Of a stretch of 6,597 nt of DNA, positions 5,248 to 6,597 are shown in pieces. The notes below the pieces were generated by a model. That model searched no databases. It was not told where the DNA came from and saw nothing but the letters and a program-made list of their open reading frames with translations. Source of the stretch: Gammaproteobacteria bacterium (GTDB lineage Bacteria; Pseudomonadota; Gammaproteobacteria; SZUA-229); the NCBI GenBank assembly GCA_029879605.1, contig JAOUQA010000120.1:1-6597 (forward strand), read 5' to 3'. The stretch's first letter is position 1; each line of letters starts with the position of its first letter. The translations under genes and the position numbers were made by a program.

Positions 5248-6597
5248 ATGGTTAAAGAAAAAAACCGTACATTCCTGGTTGTTAGTCTGTCTGTTATTTT
5301 AATTATTATAATAGCTAATGTGTTCTACGCCATTAATAAAATGAGTCTGATCGGTGATCGTCTTGATGAAGTGGTCAATGGCCATATGTTTCATGCTATC
5401 AGTGTTGATAAATTAATTTATCATGCAAGAGAAAGAAGCCTGTTGTTGTATCAGCACATAGCTACTGATGATGAGTTTGAAAAAGAACGATTCAAGGAAA
5501 TATTTTTTTCCCATGGTGCGGAATTTATCAGGCATAGAAATGAGATATTGAATTCGGGACTTTCAGTTTATGAGCAGCATGTATTTGATCAGCAGGGTGC
5601 GATTACCCGTAAAGTAGTGCCATTACAATACCGGGTTATTGAGTTGTCTGAATCCGGGAGGGTGGAAGAGGCACGTAAAGTATTATTTAAAGACGCTGTC
5701 CCGTTACAGAATAATATAATTGCTTTGTTGAGCCAGTTTGTTGATATGCAGGGCAAGCAGACACGTGATGCACTTGAAGTTTCATCAGATGCTTATCTAT
5801 ATACTATTCGGATTACATTTCTTTCTATCTTAATGGTTTTGATTGTTGGCGGGGTGCTGGTCTATAAAGTTGTTCAGCGATTTGCCATGATTAATAAAAG
5901 GCTGAGTTATCGTGAGCAGGAAGTATTAACAACAAATAAAGTCCTTGAGCAAAAAGTAAGCGAATTAAAACTGGTTTCTGAGCAGTTGTTTAATAGCGAA
6001 CAGTATGAACGCGCTATTCGTGAAAATATGCTGGATGCTGTTGTTACTGTTAATGCCTATGGCATGATTGAATCCTGTAACCAGGCAACAGAAAAAATGT
6101 TTGGTTATAGTGTGGGCGAGATGCTGGGCAAGAACGTGTCTATGTTAATGCCCGATTATGTCAGTAATAAACACGATAAGTATATGGAAGGTTATCGGAA
6201 AACAGGCCAGGCATTAAATATGGATGTAATACGTAGTCAGTACGGCATGAGAAAGGATGGGTCTGTTTTTCCCGTGGATATAGGTATCAGCAGGATGCCG
6301 TTGAAAGACGAAGTAAAAGTCGTTGGGATTATGCGAGACATTACTGACCGTGTCGAAGCTGAGAAAATTATGCAACGTTCGCAGGAAGAACTGGCCGGTC
6401 TTGTTCAGTTGAGAACAGTCGAGCTTGAAGAAGCAAACCAGAGGTTGTTGCATCTTGCGCGGCATGATGCCCTGACTGGCCTGGCAAATCGAAACCTGCT
6501 GGAAGAAAATTTAAAAGTTGCAATTGCCTATGCACGACGGAATGAAAAAAAAGTCGGTTTTATGTTTGTAGATCTTGATGGATTTAAGGCGATTAAT
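5248..6597 (+). CDS. Membrane-anchored PAS-GGDEF sensor protein, putative diguanylate cyclase (3' end cut by window edge)
   Basis: The first 450 residues of a protein running off the right edge. Order: transmembrane helix 1 (about 9-29); a helical periplasmic sensor (about 30-186) resembling four-helix-bundle domains of chemoreceptors; transmembrane helix 2 (about 187-208); a coiled-coil linker (about 215-250); PAS (about 252-368); a second coiled coil (about 370-402); and the start of GGDEF, with DALTGLANR at 407-415 and FVDLDGF from 440, where D442 is the usual metal-binding aspartate. The catalytic GG(D/E)EF loop lies beyond the window, so cyclase activity and any following EAL phosphodiesterase domain cannot be judged. 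The PAS keeps H309 and R329 at the spacing of heme-ligand residues in FixL. The ATG at 5248 follows an in-frame TAA at 5242-5244; the Shine-Dalgarno site is poor. The likely role is adjusting cyclic di-GMP in response to periplasmic and cytoplasmic signals. Confidence 0.92.
   Translation, partial: MVKEKNRTFLVVSLSVILIIIIANVFYAINKMSLIGDRLDEVVNGHMFHAISVDKLIYHARERSLLLYQHIATDDEFEKERFKEIFFSHGAEFIRHRNEILNSGLSVYEQHVFDQQGAITRKVVPLQYRVIELSESGRVEEARKVLFKDAVPLQNNIIALLSQFVDMQGKQTRDALEVSSDAYLYTIRITFLSILMVLIVGGVLVYKVVQRFAMINKRLSYREQEVLTTNKVLEQKVSELKLVSEQLFNSEQYERAIRENMLDAVVTVNAYGMIESCNQATEKMFGYSVGEMLGKNVSMLMPDYVSNKHDKYMEGYRKTGQALNMDVIRSQYGMRKDGSVFPVDIGISRMPLKDEVKVVGIMRDITDRVEAEKIMQRSQEELAGLVQLRTVELEEANQRLLHLARHDALTGLANRNLLEENLKVAIAYARRNEKKVGFMFVDLDGFKAIN

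Noticed and set aside
6214..6465. Minus-strand open frame of 83 codons
   Set aside because: Antisense to the PAS-GGDEF linker, which has a clear continuous plus-strand domain structure.

Overview
The window looks like the chromosome of a gammaproteobacterium of moderate to low GC. The main clue is the pair prmB and aroC, which are neighbours in Escherichia coli and many relatives. The protein sequences (PrmB-type methyltransferase, AroC, a PCu(A)C copper chaperone, a PAS-GGDEF protein) fit a free-living aerobic or microaerobic proteobacterium, but genus and species cannot be read from the sequence. No tRNA, rRNA, CRISPR array, insertion sequence or phage gene was seen.

Layout: (1) 1-363, minus strand: the 5' part of a periplasmic PCu(A)C copper chaperone gene, running off the left edge. 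(2) 364-448: a short divergent intergenic region with two overlapping, oppositely directed sigma70-like promoters. (3) 449-1366, plus: prmB, methyltransferase for ribosomal protein L3. (4) 1375-2469, minus, convergent with prmB: a soluble signalling protein with an N-terminal receiver domain joined to a histidine kinase core. (5) 2470-2644: an AT-rich divergent region with inverted repeats and a probable aroC promoter. (6) 2645-3745, plus: aroC, chorismate synthase, with a GTG start. (7) 3746-3936: a weak AT-rich hairpin with a T-rich tail, then the leader of the next gene. (8) 3937-5103, plus: a 12-helix major facilitator superfamily transporter. (9) 5104-5247: an intergenic region with two adjacent hairpin-forming dyads. 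(10) 5248 to the right edge, plus: a membrane-anchored PAS-GGDEF protein cut off before its GGDEF active site.

The housekeeping backbone is prmB-aroC (translation and aromatic amino-acid synthesis). Two signalling genes are embedded in or next to it: the orphan REC-histidine kinase lies on the opposite strand between prmB and aroC, and the putative cyclic-di-GMP enzyme lies downstream of the transporter. The most interesting point is that the PAS domain of the latter keeps the histidine and arginine that bind heme and ligand in FixL-type oxygen sensors. With a copper chaperone for respiratory oxidase assembly at the other end, the window has a loose oxygen/respiration theme. That theme is inference only. 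No convincing new multi-gene system was found.
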